A stretch of 15,211 nucleotides of DNA, taken from the NCBI GenBank assembly GCA_031552765.1, contig JAVBME010000020.1:1-15211 (forward strand), written 5' to 3'. The notes beneath the pieces are model-generated. The model made no database searches. It saw only the letters and a program-made list of their open reading frames with translations, and was not told where the DNA came from. Source of the DNA: JAVBME01 sp031552765. Its GTDB lineage: Bacteria; Bacillota; Negativicutes; Acidaminococcales; JAISLQ01. Both the position numbers and the translations under genes were made by a program. This document shows, piece after piece, positions 1 to 7,173 of the stretch (the first letter of the stretch is position 1; the number at the start of each line of letters is the position of its first letter).

Positions 1-62
1 GGCCGCGCCCCGCCCCCGGGGCATTGTTGGGGGGGTTTTGGGCCGCTTCATGTTAGAATCTT
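1..62. other. GC-rich homopolymer stretch at window edge
   Basis: The first ~48 bases are very GC-rich with runs of C and G (for example seven G followed by four T and three G), unlike the AT-rich spacers elsewhere in the window. The stretch lies downstream of the last gene of the minus-strand operon. The hexamer GGCCGC occurs directly at 1-6 and 41-46. No convincing stem followed by a T tract, and so no clear terminator, is visible. A minus-strand ATG at 51 opens a short Pro/Arg-rich frame to the edge, but it has no ribosome binding site and is not called. Confidence 0.3.
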
Positions 63-263
63 TTATTTATCTTCCATATCTTCAGCGTTGACATCTTTCC
101 AGTCGCCAAAAAACATGACCAGGCCAAAGCTCACTAAAATCAGCCCTACAACAAAAAGGTTCGGGCTATGGACAAGCACCTGGACAAACTGGCCCAAGGC
201 AAATAAAACGGCAAAAACGGCAGTAATGAGCAACCAACCTGTAGTTACGCTGTCTCTTTTCAT
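63..263 (-). CDS. small two-helix membrane protein, TRAP-associated
   Basis: A 66-residue protein with two hydrophobic segments, roughly residues 9-31 (WLLITAVFAVLFALGQFVQV region) and 34-52 (NLFVVGLILVSFGLVMFF), a basic start (MKRD) and an acidic tail (DWKDVNAEDMEDK). This predicts a two-pass inner-membrane protein. Its ATG begins one base after the TGA of the fused TRAP permease (TGAGATG), so it is almost certainly translationally coupled, and a purine-rich GGAAGGGATGGG lies just upstream. I do not recognise a named family. The permease already contains its own small-subunit (DctQ-like) part, so this is not the missing DctQ, which normally has four helices. An accessory or stabilising subunit of the transporter is inferred from position only. 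Confidence 0.7.
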   Translation of the reverse strand: MKRDSVTTGWLLITAVFAVLFALGQFVQVLVHSPNLFVVGLILVSFGLVMFFGDWKDVNAEDMEDK

Positions 264-264
264 C

Positions 265-2160
265 TCAGCCCATCCCTTCCGCTTCGCCTTTATCCAGCGC
301 TTCTCGCAGTGAAGTAAGCGATGGCTTGCGTTTCAGCCAAAGATGCATACCGCCGACTATAGCCAGGCCGATAATGTCAGTATATATGCCGGGTTTTATC
401 ATGAGAATGGCCCCCAGCCCCAGCAGGCAGCGCATGAACCAGTTTATTTTCCTGTCTACGATCACGCCGACAATAAAGCCGGAAAGAGCATAAACCCCCA
501 GACAGCCCGTACATACAGCTAAGATGATGTCAAGCGGCGAGCCTTGCAAAAGTAATTGCGGCCCGTAGGTAAACATAAATGGTATTATAAAGCCCGACAT
601 CCCCAGCCGCACCGCTTGCCAACCGGTAGTCGACGGGCTTGTTCCGGCAATGCCCGCCGCCGCAAACGAAGCCAAAGCCACAGGCGGTGTTATGGCGGCC
701 AAAACCCCGTAGTAGAAGGGGAACATGTGGGCGGCGATTTCCGGTATGCCCATTTTTATCAAGGCAGGCGATAAGAGCACAGATACCGTTACATAAACGG
801 CTGTAGTAGGCACGCCCATGCCAAGAACGATAGCCACTATCATTGTCAAAAGAAGCGCCAGCCACAGCTGGTCGGCGGCTATCTGGGTCACTATGCCGGC
901 AAATTTCAAGCCCATGCCGCTGATGTTGATACCAGCGATTATGAGGCCGGCGGCGGCGCAGCCGATAGCCACGGAGACCGAGCTCATGGCGCCCATTTGC
1001 AGCGCTTCGATAAACTGTACCGGTTTGATGCGCATGGCCGGGTTTATCATGACCATGACAAACAGGCAGAATATCGCATATAGCGCCGCTTTCATCGGCG
1101 TATAGCCCAAGGCCATCAGTGCGACGATGACAACCAAAGGCACCAAAACGCTCCAGCCTTTTTTGATAACCTGCCAGGCCTTGGGCAGTTCTTCCCTTGG
1201 CACGCCTTTTAGGCCCAGGCGCTGGGCTTCCTGGTGTACGCTGAAATACAGGGCGATATAATACATAAGCGCCGGTATGAGGGCGTAAGCTGCCAGCTGG
1301 ATATAGGCTATCTGCAAGTTTTGCGCCACTATGAAGGCAGCCGCGCCCATAACGGGCGGCATTATCTGCCCGCCGGTCGAAGCCACCGCTTCGACGGCGC
1401 CGGCAAACTCCGGTTTATAGCCGGTTTTTTTCATCAAAGGTATAGTTACCGAGCCTGTACCTACCACATTGGCTACCGCGCTGCCTGATATCGTGCCCAG
1501 CATGGCGCTTGATATGATGGATACCTTGGCCGGGCCGCCTGGCAAACCGCCGGCTATGCTGCGCGCCAGGTCCATAAATACGTCGCCGGCGCCGCTTTTA
1601 GTCAAAAGCGAGGTGAAAATGATAAACGGCACTACATAGGATAGTACGGACATCAAAGGCGTAGAAAAAAGACCCTCGTTACGCATGAAAACATAGTCTA
1701 TCATGGAAGCAAAATCCGTCGGCGGGCCGTAAAATATCCAAAACAGCTTATGGCTGACTATCGGCTGCACAAAAAAGAAGAAAGCCAGCGCGCACAGCAC
1801 CCAGCCGCAATAACGCCGCGTCAGTTCAAGCACGACCAAGACATAGGCAAACCCCAGTATGGCGTCCGCGTCTTCAGGCGAACCCTGCCGCATGACGAAT
1901 TCGTCAAAGTCATAGAATATATAGACTTGCACTACAAGCAATACAGCTATAAGCAGAAAATCCACCACATTGCCCATTTTGTTTTTTGCGGCGCTCGCTT
2001 CTTTGCCAAACAGCGGCTTGCCCAAAAGGCCCATGATCATCATGGTAGTGAGCATCAAAGGGCGGAAATACAGGTAGTTAGGCTGGCCGAACATCATCGT
2101 ATACATCTGGAATAGCCCGATAAACAGGGCAAGAGTAGCTATTACTATTTTCTTTCCCAT
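265..2160 (-). CDS. TRAP transporter fused permease (TAXI-type DctQM)
   Basis: Integral membrane permease of a tripartite ATP-independent periplasmic (TRAP) transporter, which imports organic acids with a cation gradient using a separate binding protein. It has many hydrophobic segments over ~631 residues, the length expected for the fused small plus large subunit proteins that partner TAXI binding proteins. The N-terminal ~150 residues correspond to the DctQ-like part. The remainder is DctM-like, with conserved loops GSAVANVVGTGS (about residues 226-237), GGQIMPPVMG (about 263-272) and a second GMGVPTTAVYVT loop. The frame stays open to a GTG at 2169, but the ribosome binding site GGAGAG at 2176-2171 would then sit 1 base from the start. 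It is 10 bases from the ATG at 2160, so I prefer 2160. The gene follows the TAXI binding-protein gene and overlaps functionally with the small membrane protein downstream. Confidence 0.93.
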   Translation of the reverse strand: MGKKIVIATLALFIGLFQMYTMMFGQPNYLYFRPLMLTTMMIMGLLGKPLFGKEASAAKNKMGNVVDFLLIAVLLVVQVYIFYDFDEFVMRQGSPEDADAILGFAYVLVVLELTRRYCGWVLCALAFFFFVQPIVSHKLFWIFYGPPTDFASMIDYVFMRNEGLFSTPLMSVLSYVVPFIIFTSLLTKSGAGDVFMDLARSIAGGLPGGPAKVSIISSAMLGTISGSAVANVVGTGSVTIPLMKKTGYKPEFAGAVEAVASTGGQIMPPVMGAAAFIVAQNLQIAYIQLAAYALIPALMYYIALYFSVHQEAQRLGLKGVPREELPKAWQVIKKGWSVLVPLVVIVALMALGYTPMKAALYAIFCLFVMVMINPAMRIKPVQFIEALQMGAMSSVSVAIGCAAAGLIIAGINISGMGLKFAGIVTQIAADQLWLALLLTMIVAIVLGMGVPTTAVYVTVSVLLSPALIKMGIPEIAAHMFPFYYGVLAAITPPVALASFAAAGIAGTSPSTTGWQAVRLGMSGFIIPFMFTYGPQLLLQGSPLDIILAVCTGCLGVYALSGFIVGVIVDRKINWFMRCLLGLGAILMIKPGIYTDIIGLAIVGGMHLWLKRKPSLTSLREALDKGEAEGMG

Positions 2161-2280
2161 CGAACGCACCTCTCCGGCAAAACTTCACCCGTGCCCCAAT
2201 AACGCGCCAGACGCTTTTTCTGGAAGTTGTTTTTTGGCCTTGTGAAACTATTGCCTATTAAACAAATATGATATAACCTT

Positions 2281-2315
2281 GCTCACGCCGGCAATGGCAA
2301 TTGCCGGCTATGAGC
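2281..2315 (-). promoter_or_regulatory. intercistronic hairpin between binding protein and permease
   Basis: A strong inverted repeat lies in the 189-base gap between the TAXI gene stop and the permease start. It has 8-base arms GCCGGCAA (2287-2294) and TTGCCGGC (2301-2308) around a 6-base loop, extended by outer arms GCTCA (2281-2285) and TGAGC (2311-2315) across a small internal bulge. No T tract follows in the direction of transcription, so it is not a simple terminator. A 3'-stabilising or partial-attenuation element is the usual reason for such a stem after a binding-protein gene, which is needed in excess over its permease. The rest of the gap (2161-2349) shows nothing else I can support. 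Confidence 0.6.
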
Positions 2316-2349
2316 TTGAAAAGCAAAACATCTGGATTGCATTTTCTTA

Positions 2350-3393
2350 TCATTTAGCAGGGATTGAAATATTCTTTTCTTTATAATATTTAGCCGCGCC
2401 CGGATGCAGCGGCACGCCCATGCCGGACATTGCCGTGGACAGGTTGGCGCCGCGCGCGTCAACAGCCCGGTCTTTAATATCCGCTATATTGTCCCAGAAG
2501 GCTTTTGTGGCCAAATACGCCATATCGTCGCTCATCTTGTCGGTAGCAACCAGGCAGACCATAGAGCCTACGGTTTTAAAAGACTGTTTGAAGCTCTTGA
2601 AAGTATTTTCCGGAATAGTAAACTGAGTATACAGAGGATATTTGGCATTTAGTTTGGCAAACAGGGCGTCGTCGATGGGTATGATACGGATACCGGGGTT
2701 AAAATCCACTTCCATCAGCGTAGTCACAGGCCATGAACCGAGCACCGTATAGCAATCCACCTGTTTGTCGGCCAGTTGTCCGGGGCCTTCGGTAAAGCCA
2801 AGATAGCTTATACTGCCGCCGTTCTTCTTGATATCGCTCAGGGTAAAACCGCTTACTTCAAACAATTGCTCAACTATAGTATTGCCCAGTGAACCTTGCG
2901 GGTAAAAACCTATACGTTTGTTTTTTAAGTCACCGATGGTTTTAATGTCGCTGTCGGCCCGCACCGCGATAAATACTGCCGCCGGATTGATAGACAAAAG
3001 ATGGCGGATATTTTTCATTGGTTTATCAAATGGCGCGCTGCCATTATAACCCATAGTGGCAATAGCTGTGTGGCAAATGCCTATATCCGCCTGGCCGCCG
3101 GCCACGCTCTTTACGTTAGCGGTGGAACCGCCAGGATTGAGGCCGATAGAAAATTTTGCCTCGGGCGCCACTTGTTTGACCAGTTTTTCCAGGTGGGCAT
3201 TGTGCGTGACATTGATCGGATACCAGGCGCCGCCGGCAGATGATGAGGAAACTTTGAGAAATTCAGGTATTTTCATTTTAGCGTCGCTTTTTTTATCCCC
3301 GCCGGACGAAGAGCCGCCGCCACAGCCAACGGCAAAACATAAAATTAAAGCAATGGCACTCAATAAAACTGCATTCCGTACTTTCTTTGTCAT
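2350..3393 (-). CDS. TAXI-family TRAP solute-binding lipoprotein
   Basis: Extracytoplasmic substrate-capture subunit for the fused TRAP permease encoded next. From the ATG at 3393 the protein is 347 residues, beginning MTKKVRNAVLLSAIALILC, with a lipobox-like AVGC (cysteine at about residue 24) followed by a Gly/Ser linker. It is therefore a lipid-anchored binding protein. Family features include the early SSSAGGAWYPI stretch, GLNPGGSTANVKSVAGGQADIGICHTA-type binding-fold segments, and GSLGNTIVEQL. Length suits the TAXI (TRAP-associated extracytoplasmic immunogenic) family. The frame extends 19 codons upstream, but an AAAGGAGG site at about 3400-3407 sits correctly for 3393 and only this start gives a proper signal peptide. 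The known ligands of this family are mostly carboxylates; the ligand here is unknown. Confidence 0.93.
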   Translation of the reverse strand: MTKKVRNAVLLSAIALILCFAVGCGGGSSSGGDKKSDAKMKIPEFLKVSSSSAGGAWYPINVTHNAHLEKLVKQVAPEAKFSIGLNPGGSTANVKSVAGGQADIGICHTAIATMGYNGSAPFDKPMKNIRHLLSINPAAVFIAVRADSDIKTIGDLKNKRIGFYPQGSLGNTIVEQLFEVSGFTLSDIKKNGGSISYLGFTEGPGQLADKQVDCYTVLGSWPVTTLMEVDFNPGIRIIPIDDALFAKLNAKYPLYTQFTIPENTFKSFKQSFKTVGSMVCLVATDKMSDDMAYLATKAFWDNIADIKDRAVDARGANLSTAMSGMGVPLHPGAAKYYKEKNISIPAK

Positions 3394-3474
3394 TTTCTTT
3401 CCTCCTTTAAATTTGTCCGCTCTTTTATTTGTTGTAGCTGTTTTATTCAACCGCTGCCTGACGCGGCAATAAAC

Positions 3475-4440
3475 TTACAGTTTTCCTGCTGCATAATCTT
3501 CCGGCTTGTGTACTACCAGGCCGCAACGCAAAACATTGCTCCTTTGCGGCTCGCCGAGTACCTCTTCCGCCCGGTGGCCGTTCTCCAGCATTTTATTAAG
3601 GTCAAGGCCGGTAGGTATGCCCATCTCTTCAAACATGGAAGCAAGATCCTCGGTACAGACGTTGCCGGAAAAGCCGAGATGATACCTGGTTCCTCCCGCC
3701 GGCTGCCCGCCGATGCCGCCCAAAGCGCTGTCAAAATAGCGCACGCCTGCTTCATAAGCGGCCAGCGCATTGGCAAGGCCCGTGCCTCGGGTATCATGAA
3801 AATGCGCCACAAAAGTGGTTTTCGGGTAGCGCGCCCTGAGTTCGCCAAACATTTCTTTGACATTACGAGGATTGCCCGCGCCGGTGGTGTCGCCCAAACA
3901 AACGAATTGCGCGCCCAGGTCGACATAGCGTTTGACAAAGCCATAAACATTCTCCGGCGGCACGTCGCCGACGATCGGGCACCCATACACGGTGCCCAGG
4001 GTAGCGATTACCCTTATATCGTTTTTATGCGCCAATTCAATCATCGCGCTTATCTGTTTCCAGTGCGTTTCATGCGTCATGCCGGTGTTGTATTTATTGT
4101 GCGGCTCGCTGACCGATATCATGGTACTTATTTCGTTGGGCCCGCAGCCTTCCTTTTTCGCTTCTATCGCCCGGTCGAGCGCCTTGTCGTTTATGCAGGT
4201 CACTTTATAGGAAACATCCGGGTTGCGCTCTATCTTTTTAAGCACGTCCAACGCGTCGGCAAATTGCGGCAGGCGCTTGGGATTGGAAAAGGAGGTAGTT
4301 TCGATACGGGCATAGCCTGTTTGGGAAAAAGCGTTTATCATCGCGACTTTATCGTCGGTAGAAATTATCTTCTCTACATTTTGCAAGCCGTCCCGGCACC
4401 AGCACTCGCAAAAATACACCCTGTCCTTTTTATCCGGCAT
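3475..4440 (-). CDS. HMG-CoA lyase-like DRE-TIM aldolase, atypical active site
   Basis: A 321-residue TIM-barrel enzyme of the DRE-TIM (HMGL-like) superfamily. HMG-CoA lyase cleaves 3-hydroxy-3-methylglutaryl-CoA to acetyl-CoA and acetoacetate. Visible conserved residues are the first-strand CRDGLQN (Arg16, Asp17), ETTSF with Glu47, the metal-binding HFHDT (His213, His215) and GFSGNVCTED near 256-265. The diagnostic C-terminal loop, normally GLGGCPYA with a catalytic cysteine, reads GIGGQPAGG here, so that position is Gln246, and the loop before SGN is a few residues longer than usual. The barrel and metal site are thus intact but the general acid is missing, so a related lyase or condensing reaction on another acyl-CoA is plausible. 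The gene lies 13 bases after ECH-1 and has a GAGAGGGTG site upstream. Confidence 0.82.
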   Translation of the reverse strand: MPDKKDRVYFCECWCRDGLQNVEKIISTDDKVAMINAFSQTGYARIETTSFSNPKRLPQFADALDVLKKIERNPDVSYKVTCINDKALDRAIEAKKEGCGPNEISTMISVSEPHNKYNTGMTHETHWKQISAMIELAHKNDIRVIATLGTVYGCPIVGDVPPENVYGFVKRYVDLGAQFVCLGDTTGAGNPRNVKEMFGELRARYPKTTFVAHFHDTRGTGLANALAAYEAGVRYFDSALGGIGGQPAGGTRYHLGFSGNVCTEDLASMFEEMGIPTGLDLNKMLENGHRAEEVLGEPQRSNVLRCGLVVHKPEDYAAGKL

Positions 4441-4453
4441 ATTAACACCCTCT

Positions 4454-5209
4454 CTATTTTTTATCCCGGTAAGACTGCAAACTGGCCCGCCAGTCGCTTT
4501 TGGCGATATTGAGGTCTATAGCCAGTTGCTCGACCAGCACTCCGTGTTCGGGCGCCGCTTCCGCGGCGACTTTTATCGCTTTTTTGGTCGCCATGATGGT
4601 GACAGGAGGATAAGTAGCCATTTGCTCCATTATTTCCGCCACTTTAGACATGAAGCCTTCCGCCGGCAAGAGGCGCGCCACCAGCCCGGTATGCCAGGCC
4701 TCCCGCGCGTCGATAGTGCGGCTGGTAAAGAGCAGTTCCTTGGCCCGCTGGATGCCCACAAACCGCGTCACCCTCTGCGTCGCCCCGACCGAGCCCACAG
4801 GCACTTCCACATAACGGTACGTTGCCCGTTCAGAAGATATGATAAAGTCGCCGGTACCCATTATTTCGCAGCCGCCGCCCATATTTTTGCCGTCTATGGC
4901 CACTACGAACGGTTTGTCCAGCTTTTCCATCTGGTCGTAGCAGTCGCGGGCAAATACGCGGCGTTTTTTCACCTCGGCGTCTGTCATGCCTTTTCTTTCG
5001 TTGATATCCGCGCCGGCGCAAAATACGCCGTCCAAGGCGGAATAAAGCAAAATGCACCTTACTTCTTCGCTGGCGTCCGCTTCTTTGAGCGCAGCGACCA
5101 GTTCGCCCAACAGACCGTAATTAAGGGCGTTGCGCGCTTCTTTTCTGTCCATGCCTATCCAGGCCACGCCGTTTTTATATTCCACCTGCAAAAACTGGTA
5201 TGTATCCAT
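4454..5209 (-). CDS. enoyl-CoA hydratase (crotonase family), ECH-1
   Basis: A 251-residue crotonase-fold protein. The oxyanion-hole segments are FCAGADI (about 63-69) and NMGGGCE (109-115). Both catalytic glutamates of classical enoyl-CoA hydratases are in place: Glu115 in GGGCE and Glu135 in YVEVP. GATQRVTRFVG (142-152) matches the usual GGTQRLTR stretch. Of the three crotonases in this operon it is the only one with both glutamates, so it is the best candidate for adding water across the double bond of a 2-enoyl-CoA. It lies between the CaiB-like CoA-transferase (18-base gap, with GGAGAAAGGCGG as the ribosome site) and the HMG-CoA-lyase-like gene. A methylglutaconyl-CoA-hydratase-like or crotonobetainyl-CoA-hydratase-like role are possible specific assignments, not proven. 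Confidence 0.9.
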   Translation of the reverse strand: MDTYQFLQVEYKNGVAWIGMDRKEARNALNYGLLGELVAALKEADASEEVRCILLYSALDGVFCAGADINERKGMTDAEVKKRRVFARDCYDQMEKLDKPFVVAIDGKNMGGGCEIMGTGDFIISSERATYRYVEVPVGSVGATQRVTRFVGIQRAKELLFTSRTIDAREAWHTGLVARLLPAEGFMSKVAEIMEQMATYPPVTIMATKKAIKVAAEAAPEHGVLVEQLAIDLNIAKSDWRASLQSYRDKK

Positions 5210-5227
5210 ATTTTCCGCCTTTCTCCG

Positions 5228-6379
5228 TCACTCGCCCAGCCAGTTTTTCAAAACTTCGGCATTATGCTGGCCTACTTTTGGAACACTGCGGTTTAAAGAA
5301 ACGTCCATCTCTTTAAATTTTGCCGGATAATTGGCGTATCTGAGCAAAAGACCGTCGCCTTCCGGCACTTTTTCGATAGTATTGCGAAACTGTATCTGCG
5401 GGTCATTTTCTATCTCGTCTATAGAAAACACCTCGCCGCACGGTATGCCTTCGTCCATGCATTTTTTCACAAAATCCGCCCGCTCTAAAGAGCCGATTGC
5501 GCTGCTTACCCTGGCCATGACTTCATCCCTGGATTTTACCCGGTTGACGTTCAGTTTATAGTATTCGTCCTCACGCCATTCCGGAATATTTAAAAGATCA
5601 CACAGCCGGCCCCATTGCCCGTCGGTCACGCTTATATGCACAAACTTGCCGTCGGCGCACTTAAAGGTCGCAGAAGGCACCCGTCCCGGGTGCTGCGAAC
5701 CCAAACGGGCCGGCGACTTGCCGGTAAAAGAGTAAAAGGAAAGGGCCACTGGCAAGTAGTTTATCAGCCCGTCCACCAAAGCCATGTCTATATATTCGCC
5801 CTTGCCGGTCATGCTCCTTTTATGTATGGCGGCCATAATAGATAAGGCCGCGAACAGGCCGCCGGAAACGTCGCCAACAGGCACTCCGGCCTTTATCGGG
5901 TTGCCGCCCTTTTCCCCGGTCAGCCAGGTAACGCCGCTCATTGCCTGAAAAATAGTGTCGAAACCTTTTCTGTCCTGGTAAGGGCCGTCTGCGCCAAAAC
6001 CCGAGATATTGCAGTAAACCACATTGGGATTGAGCTTGGCGATGGTCTCATAGCCCATATCCAGTTTGCGCCGGGTCTTGCCTGTGTAGTTATGTATGAA
6101 CACATCGCATTTACTTATAAGTTTATCAAGTATCGCCCTGTTTTCCGGCTGTTTCAAATCCAGCGAAAAGCTTTTTTTCCCGCCGTGGAAATTGGCAAAA
6201 TAACCGCTGAACCCGTCTTTTATCGGCGGCCAGGTACGGCTGTCGTCGCCCTTGGGGCTTTCCACTTTCACTACTTCCGCGCCAAAGGCGCTAAGCAGCA
6301 AAGTACAGTACGGCCCTGCTATATAGCTGGTAAGGTCGAGTATTTTTATCCCGCTTAGAGGCTTTTTTTCCGGTTGCAC
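5228..6379 (-). CDS. CaiB/BaiF family III CoA-transferase
   Basis: A 383-residue family III CoA-transferase, which moves CoA between carboxylates through an aspartyl-anhydride intermediate. The N-terminal LSGIKILDLTSYIAGPYC motif, AFGAEVVKVE, GFGADGPY and VGDVSGGLFA are typical. Asp170 in VGDVSGG aligns with the catalytic aspartate of formyl-CoA transferase. The start is a GTG overlapping the TAG stop of ECH-2 by one base (TAGTG), with an AAGGAGGG site inside the end of ECH-2, so translation is coupled. Together with the class I transferase at the promoter-proximal end, the operon carries two unrelated CoA-transferases, suggesting separate steps of substrate activation and product recycling. 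Specificity cannot be told from the sequence; carnitine, oxalate, succinate-benzylsuccinate and itaconate enzymes all belong here. Confidence 0.92.
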   Translation of the reverse strand: MQPEKKPLSGIKILDLTSYIAGPYCTLLLSAFGAEVVKVESPKGDDSRTWPPIKDGFSGYFANFHGGKKSFSLDLKQPENRAILDKLISKCDVFIHNYTGKTRRKLDMGYETIAKLNPNVVYCNISGFGADGPYQDRKGFDTIFQAMSGVTWLTGEKGGNPIKAGVPVGDVSGGLFAALSIMAAIHKRSMTGKGEYIDMALVDGLINYLPVALSFYSFTGKSPARLGSQHPGRVPSATFKCADGKFVHISVTDGQWGRLCDLLNIPEWREDEYYKLNVNRVKSRDEVMARVSSAIGSLERADFVKKCMDEGIPCGEVFSIDEIENDPQIQFRNTIEKVPEGDGLLLRYANYPAKFKEMDVSLNRSVPKVGQHNAEVLKNWLGE

Positions 6380-7146
6380 TATTTTCCGCCCTCCTTGAAG
6401 TTTTTCACGCCGGCGGCAAAGTCTTTGCTCTGGCGCATGGCAATGTTACCTTCGCGCGCCTTGAGGAGGCCTTCCTCCAGCGACAGCTCCAGAGCTTCGT
6501 AAAACTGTTTCTTGATGTTGGACAGCGCGCTTATGCTGTAAGCAGCCAGCTTCTCCGCCAGCTCCAGCGTTTTGGCTTCCAGTTGCCCGTCTGGCACCAC
6601 TTGGTTGACCATGCCGTATTCAAGCGCTTTGACCGCGCCCACCTTGTCGCCGGTCAGCAGCATTTCCAGAGCGCAGCGCCGCCCGACGATTTTAGAAAGG
6701 TTGACCAATACCAGCGCCGGCACAAAGCCCCTCTTGACTTCCGGATAGCCGAACACAGCGTTTTCCGAGGCCACTACCAGATCGCCCGCCATAGCTATGC
6801 CGCAGCCGCCGGCCAAAGCGTAGCCGCGCACACTGATTATTATCGGTTTGGCTATCTGGGCAAACAATAAATGCACCTGCATGGAGGTATCGGCCCGCTT
6901 GGCGATAGCTTCCGGCGTCTGCGCTTCTTTGTCGCCAAACTGCTTGATGTCCGCGCCCGAGCAAAAATTCCGCCCGGCGCCGCTGACTATCGCCACATGC
7001 AGTTCATCGTCGTCGCGAAACGCCGTGAGCGCCGCGTGCAATTCGTCCATCAGAGCATTATTCAGGGCATTGAAGTTATCCGGCCTGTTGAGAGTGATAA
7101 AAAATATATTGTCTTTTTTTTCTTTAATGAGTATCTGTTCGGACAT
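6379..7146 (-). CDS. enoyl-CoA hydratase/isomerase family protein, ECH-2
   Basis: A 255-residue crotonase-fold protein. Oxyanion-hole segments are FCSGADI (61-67) and ALAGGCG (110-116). The position of the first hydratase glutamate (GGGCE in ECH-1) is Gly116 here, whereas the second glutamate is kept as Glu136 in GYPEV. The GGTQR-type segment is replaced by PALVLVNLSKIVG. A single-glutamate active site fits isomerases or other non-hydratase members better than a classical hydratase, but this is inference. The start at 7146 has a good TAAGGAGG site 5-6 bases away. It follows the nitronate-monooxygenase-like gene by 27 bases and overlaps the CaiB-like gene by one base. Confidence 0.88.
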   Translation of the reverse strand: MSEQILIKEKKDNIFFITLNRPDNFNALNNALMDELHAALTAFRDDDELHVAIVSGAGRNFCSGADIKQFGDKEAQTPEAIAKRADTSMQVHLLFAQIAKPIIISVRGYALAGGCGIAMAGDLVVASENAVFGYPEVKRGFVPALVLVNLSKIVGRRCALEMLLTGDKVGAVKALEYGMVNQVVPDGQLEAKTLELAEKLAAYSISALSNIKKQFYEALELSLEEGLLKAREGNIAMRQSKDFAAGVKNFKEGGK

Positions 7147-7173
7147 ATTGCCTCCTTATACTGCATACTGCGG

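Noticed and set aside
1..51. Minus-strand ATG opening a Pro/Arg-rich frame to the window edge
   Set aside because: No ribosome binding site, low-complexity composition and only 17 codons visible.
3394..3474. Possible internal promoter (TTGAAT-N17-TAAAAG, minus strand) before the TAXI gene
   Set aside because: The match is weak, especially at -10, and the gap is short; the gene can be served by the operon transcript.
3508..4512. Long plus-strand open frame (334 codons) opposite the HMG-CoA-lyase-like gene
   Set aside because: It is antisense to a gene with clear family motifs, has no recognisable domain or ribosome site, and fits a mirror effect of codon bias.
4526..5296. Plus-strand open frame (256 codons) opposite ECH-1 and the end of the CaiB-like gene
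   Set aside because: It is His/Phe/Arg-rich shadow sequence spanning two well-supported genes, with no domain.
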